DNA of 18,128 nucleotides from Gracilaria caudata. Taxonomy: Eukaryota > Rhodophyta > Florideophyceae > Gracilariales > Gracilariaceae. Within the stretch, counting starts at the first letter, position 1. Every line of letters begins with the position of its first letter. The stretch is taken from the NCBI GenBank assembly GCA_030374735.1, contig JASCIV010000501.1, positions 1-18,128 on the forward strand, written 5' to 3'. Position numbers and translations under genes: made by a program. Positions 15,271-18,128 of this stretch are shown here, piece after piece. A model generated the notes under the pieces. That model searched no databases. It was not told the DNA's origin and saw nothing but the letters and a program-made list of their open reading frames with translations.

Positions 15271-18128
15271 TCAAAACATGTTATATGTTCCGTTTGGAAC
15301 ACTTGGAACAACCATAGGCTTTTGAGACTCATCGGAGGCAGCAGTAATGGCTGCAGATACCGTTTGCAAGGACTCTTTCGTCGCCGACCCAGTTCCCCCA
15401 TTCGCCGCGTCACTTGCGGCTGCTAAAGCCTCTAGAGATGCAATGCCGCCGCTCTGATAGTCAGCATCTGAAACTGGACCTTTTGCAGGATTAGATGAGT
15501 GTTTTTCGTCTGGAAACATTTGCATGCTATTCGAGGCCTCGTAGGATCCAACTGCTAGTTCTTCCACTGGTTGCGATATGCTGGACTTAAACTTAGATGG
15601 ATAGTTTCTTTTTGTGAATCCGGTGATTGTGCTAAAGTTGTCGCCTGTTTGATATGACTCGCGGGTGCCGGACGACCCAGGCTGTCTCGGTCCACGCATA
15701 CCATTTGATCCATGCGGATCAACGCTTGGAAGAGATCCAGCTAGAGCTGTGTGTTGCTTGAACTGGCCGAAGGTCTTCCCGTCAAGACCCAAGTCTTGAG
15801 GTATTAAGGGCCCTGTAGAATTCTTCCCCACACTCAATCCATCTCTAGACGTATTGGTATGCATTCCGTTCTTGGAAATTCGTGATATATGATCGCCAGC
15901 GGATGGGCCATTCGGAGCAGATGAGGCCATTCGAAGAGGAGAATTTCTCTTTGGAAACGCGCTTATTTCACCTCTGCGAGTCGTTGACGATGACTTGACC
16001 TCAGGGCCACGGCCAAATGTTTGGGCACCTCGTCTCGTTCTTTCATTGTTGCGCCTTTGATAACCGTCGTCACATTGAATGTTGCTAAATGCAGCACTAA
16101 GGTCAAAGGGATCTCGCGAACGCAAAGCACGTTCTGAAAGCTCATGACTGCCATTGGGGAAAGGCTGAAATCTGCCAGGCAACGAACCTCTGCCATCCTC
16201 GCTGGGGAAAGAATTTCTGAGCAATTCGTTATCCCTTCGATCCTTCGGAAACCACCCAGTAGTGAATGAAGGTACAACGGACGGAGGGATTGGTAATACA
16301 CTCGGTGAGAAGATCCACGGAAGTGGACCAACACGAACGCTTTTGATCGCCTCGCGCAAACCCTCTGAGAGTTGATCCACATAGGCTGGGGCTAGATTTG
16401 GTACAAACTCACACGAATGGGTACGACAAACGGCGCATGTAGATGCGTCGGGGTCATTAAGGGCTCTGCAGGCCCAACACCGCCACCACCCTGCGCTTGA
16501 CAATTCTTTGGTATGTTCATTAGATCCTTGAATGCCTCTAGTTATGGTAGCATACTGAGCTTGCGTTATATACGCATCCCAAGGATTTGTTTCACGAAAA
16601 TTACGACAACGACGCTTATCCTTTGGACGCTTGCTTAATCGCTTACCCAGTTCTTCTATACGAGGAACCAGATCATGGATCTCACGGAGCAGTCGCTGAC
16701 GATGCGCCTCGGTTGGAAGACGGTTGTGCTCGTGGTGGGCTAATGGATGGGATGATGCTTGCATCTTTGAGATAGAATCACACGCTTCCAAGAGAGTACG
16801 ATGCAGATGACTCGCAAGGAACTGATGACGCAAGATCTTGGCTGATAAGTCTTGGCTTCGCTTCAGCCACGAAAACGAGAATTCTGGCTGAGAAGCACGT
16901 ATTTCGCCGCTGTTCTGATTTCGCACATTGGCACGAGCAATCGATGCTAAGCCGCGACGAAGCGCTGTTGCGGTCATCGCATGTACATGGGCCCCTGGGT
17001 GATCGGGATCATGACTAGACACGTCAATGTTGTCTGTCGGGCTGGAAACACCTTGGGATGTGGAATGATCGGCCGATCTGTATGATGATTCTTCGGATCT
17101 GATGCTTGGCTCTGAGGTGTGTGCTGCATTTAAAACGGTAGCACTTGAGGCTGAATCCAGCGTTTGTTTAGTCGAATCTGTGGGGTTTGAAATGGTGGTT
17201 GAACGCTGTTGGGGTCTCTGTTGCGTTTCGAATGACTGTAGCACATCCTGTTGCGTGTGCACCATAGCCGTGGACTGGTTTGAAATTAGGTTGAGTGAGT
17301 GTGCATCGACCTTGCCGGCCAATTGACTTGAGGTTGTTGTACGCAAGTCCTTCGTTTGAGGTGTAAGCTGGTCTGTGTTGGCTAAGGCAGCGTTTGGAGT
17401 GGTTGGCAAGGCACGACAAGGTGCAGAGGAAGAGTGATCGGAATAATTCCATGTCGAGGCTACAGATGATGGGACAGAAGGAGGATTTGACAGCAGTGGG
17501 GTTGACAGGGTTTGGAGAGGTTGAGTTGGAGGTTGCGGTTGATGTGAGACAGAAAAGGGCTTGGGCAGCCGCACTGACTGCCACTCCTGAGTAATATTAG
17601 CAAGGCGGGCTAGTTTGGCGTACGAGCGACGCAAAGCGGAGAGATTCGATATGGAGTGAAGCAAGGAGTCGAGATGGGCAGTAGTGACGACATTTGGATT
17701 ACTGGCGAGCGCTCGCAAATGGGCAATGTTGTTGACAGTTCGCAATCGCTGCGTCCATGTGTCAAGAACGATATCGCAGAGATTGGCTAGGGGAACGTCG
17801 ATAAAGTCTGGTTTTGGTGGGAGCCTGAGCTGTACTGTTCGAGTCTGAATGTTGCGGTCGTCGAGAAGTACGAGAAAGTCTGCGCGCGAAGCGGCGAAGA
17901 CGTCGGGTACAAGCTCGGGCGTGATGGAGGTGCAAACGCCGCCGGCCGGGTGCTCAATTTCGGTTTGTAGAAAGCCATGCACGCCCTTGGCTGCAAGCGA
18001 GCAGAGGATGTTGTGGGCGTGGGGAAGCAGTCGGTGCGGAGATCCGAGCAGAACGGCGAGCTGGAGGGTTGGCTTTCGGAAGGTGGGCGCGGAACGGGAG
18101 GCCGTGGAAGCGGCCTGGGTGAAAGCGC
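15271..18128 (-). CDS. Large low-complexity protein with a RanBP2-type zinc finger (5' partial)
   Basis: The frame is open to the right edge with no in-frame ATG, so the N-terminus lies outside the window; 951 residues are visible. A GTG near 17982 is not a credible eukaryotic start. The first ~170 visible residues look folded (LQLAVLLGSPHRLLPHAHNI..., FAASRADFLVLLDDRNI, then helices), but I cannot name the domain. A long Ser/Thr/Gln/Pro-rich linker follows, then a helical segment. One RanBP2-type zinc finger lies at about residues 546-570: WWRCWACRALNDPDASTCAVC, with Cys spacing C-x2-C-x10-C-x2-C and the family's conserved Trp and Asn. Such fingers bind single-stranded RNA, ubiquitin or Ran, depending on the protein. 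The C-terminal ~380 residues are disordered-looking, Ser/Asn/Gly-rich, ending YNMF. Function is unknown. Confidence 0.75.
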   Translation of the reverse strand, partial: AFTQAASTASRSAPTFRKPTLQLAVLLGSPHRLLPHAHNILCSLAAKGVHGFLQTEIEHPAGGVCTSITPELVPDVFAASRADFLVLLDDRNIQTRTVQLRLPPKPDFIDVPLANLCDIVLDTWTQRLRTVNNIAHLRALASNPNVVTTAHLDSLLHSISNLSALRRSYAKLARLANITQEWQSVRLPKPFSVSHQPQPPTQPLQTLSTPLLSNPPSVPSSVASTWNYSDHSSSAPCRALPTTPNAALANTDQLTPQTKDLRTTTSSQLAGKVDAHSLNLISNQSTAMVHTQQDVLQSFETQQRPQQRSTTISNPTDSTKQTLDSASSATVLNAAHTSEPSIRSEESSYRSADHSTSQGVSSPTDNIDVSSHDPDHPGAHVHAMTATALRRGLASIARANVRNQNSGEIRASQPEFSFSWLKRSQDLSAKILRHQFLASHLHRTLLEACDSISKMQASSHPLAHHEHNRLPTEAHRQRLLREIHDLVPRIEELGKRLSKRPKDKRRCRNFRETNPWDAYITQAQYATITRGIQGSNEHTKELSSAGWWRCWACRALNDPDASTCAVCRTHSCEFVPNLAPAYVDQLSEGLREAIKSVRVGPLPWIFSPSVLPIPPSVVPSFTTGWFPKDRRDNELLRNSFPSEDGRGSLPGRFQPFPNGSHELSERALRSRDPFDLSAAFSNIQCDDGYQRRNNERTRRGAQTFGRGPEVKSSSTTRRGEISAFPKRNSPLRMASSAPNGPSAGDHISRISKNGMHTNTSRDGLSVGKNSTGPLIPQDLGLDGKTFGQFKQHTALAGSLPSVDPHGSNGMRGPRQPGSSGTRESYQTGDNFSTITGFTKRNYPSKFKSSISQPVEELAVGSYEASNSMQMFPDEKHSSNPAKGPVSDADYQSGGIASLEALAAASDAANGGTGSATKESLQTVSAAITAASDESQKPMVVPSVPNGTYNMF

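Noticed and set aside
1..18128. Search for tRNA, snRNA, rRNA genes, CRISPR arrays and telomeric repeats
   Set aside because: No conserved internal promoter boxes with a cloverleaf, no U6-like or rRNA-like sequence, no regularly spaced repeats were seen by eye.

Overview
The window looks like a compact, gene-dense nuclear region of an intron-poor eukaryote, probably an alga. No bacterial features are present: there are no operons or ribosome binding sites, and at least two genes contain GT-AG introns. The proteins are nuclear-encoded eukaryotic types: a CCR4-NOT subunit, an ArfGAP, a NELF-B/COBRA1-like protein, a plant/alga/protist-type EF-hand cation/Ca2+ exchanger (NCL), a DNAJC11-type mitochondrial J-protein and a RanBP2-type zinc-finger protein. 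The NCL exchanger together with mostly single-exon genes suits an archaeplastid alga, with a red alga as my best guess. The sequence alone does not prove the lineage.

Layout. 1-524: upstream region. 525-1484 (+): CNOT9/Rcd1 with one intron. 1569-3562 (-): ArfGAP-UBA protein with one intron; its stop codon lies 84 bp from the CNOT9 stop. 3563-4370: divergent promoter. 4371-5810 (+): NELF-B-like. 5876-7606 (-): NCL exchanger, tail to tail with NELF-B, 65 bp apart, preceded by a 531-nt stretch with no ATG on its strand. 7607-11381: about 3.8 kb without a convincing cellular gene. It holds a 37-nt near-perfect palindrome, two diverged copies of a short two-hairpin element, and the decayed C-terminal end of a non-LTR retrotransposon. 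11382-13319 (-): DNAJC11-like. 13320-13562: bidirectional promoter. 13563-14132 (+): small unknown protein with a proposed intron. 14538-15014 (+): small basic unknown protein, possibly mitochondrial. 15271 to the window end (-): large low-complexity protein with a RanBP2-type zinc finger, 5' end outside the window.

The genes mostly sit in convergent and divergent pairs, so neighbours share short 3' spacers or common promoters. They do not form one pathway. Two act on RNA production or decay (NELF-B: Pol II pausing; CNOT9: deadenylation), two on membranes (ArfGAP, NCL) and one on mitochondria (DNAJC11).

The most unusual signal is the short repeat at about 9072-9166 and 10270-10365. Both copies can form two consecutive hairpins separated by 3 nt. 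The first stem differs by three compensatory base-pair changes, and the second keeps pairing in one copy only through G-U wobbles on the + strand. One copy is bracketed by an exact 12-bp direct repeat resembling a target-site duplication. This suggests a small retroposed structured RNA family beside a non-LTR reverse-transcriptase relic.
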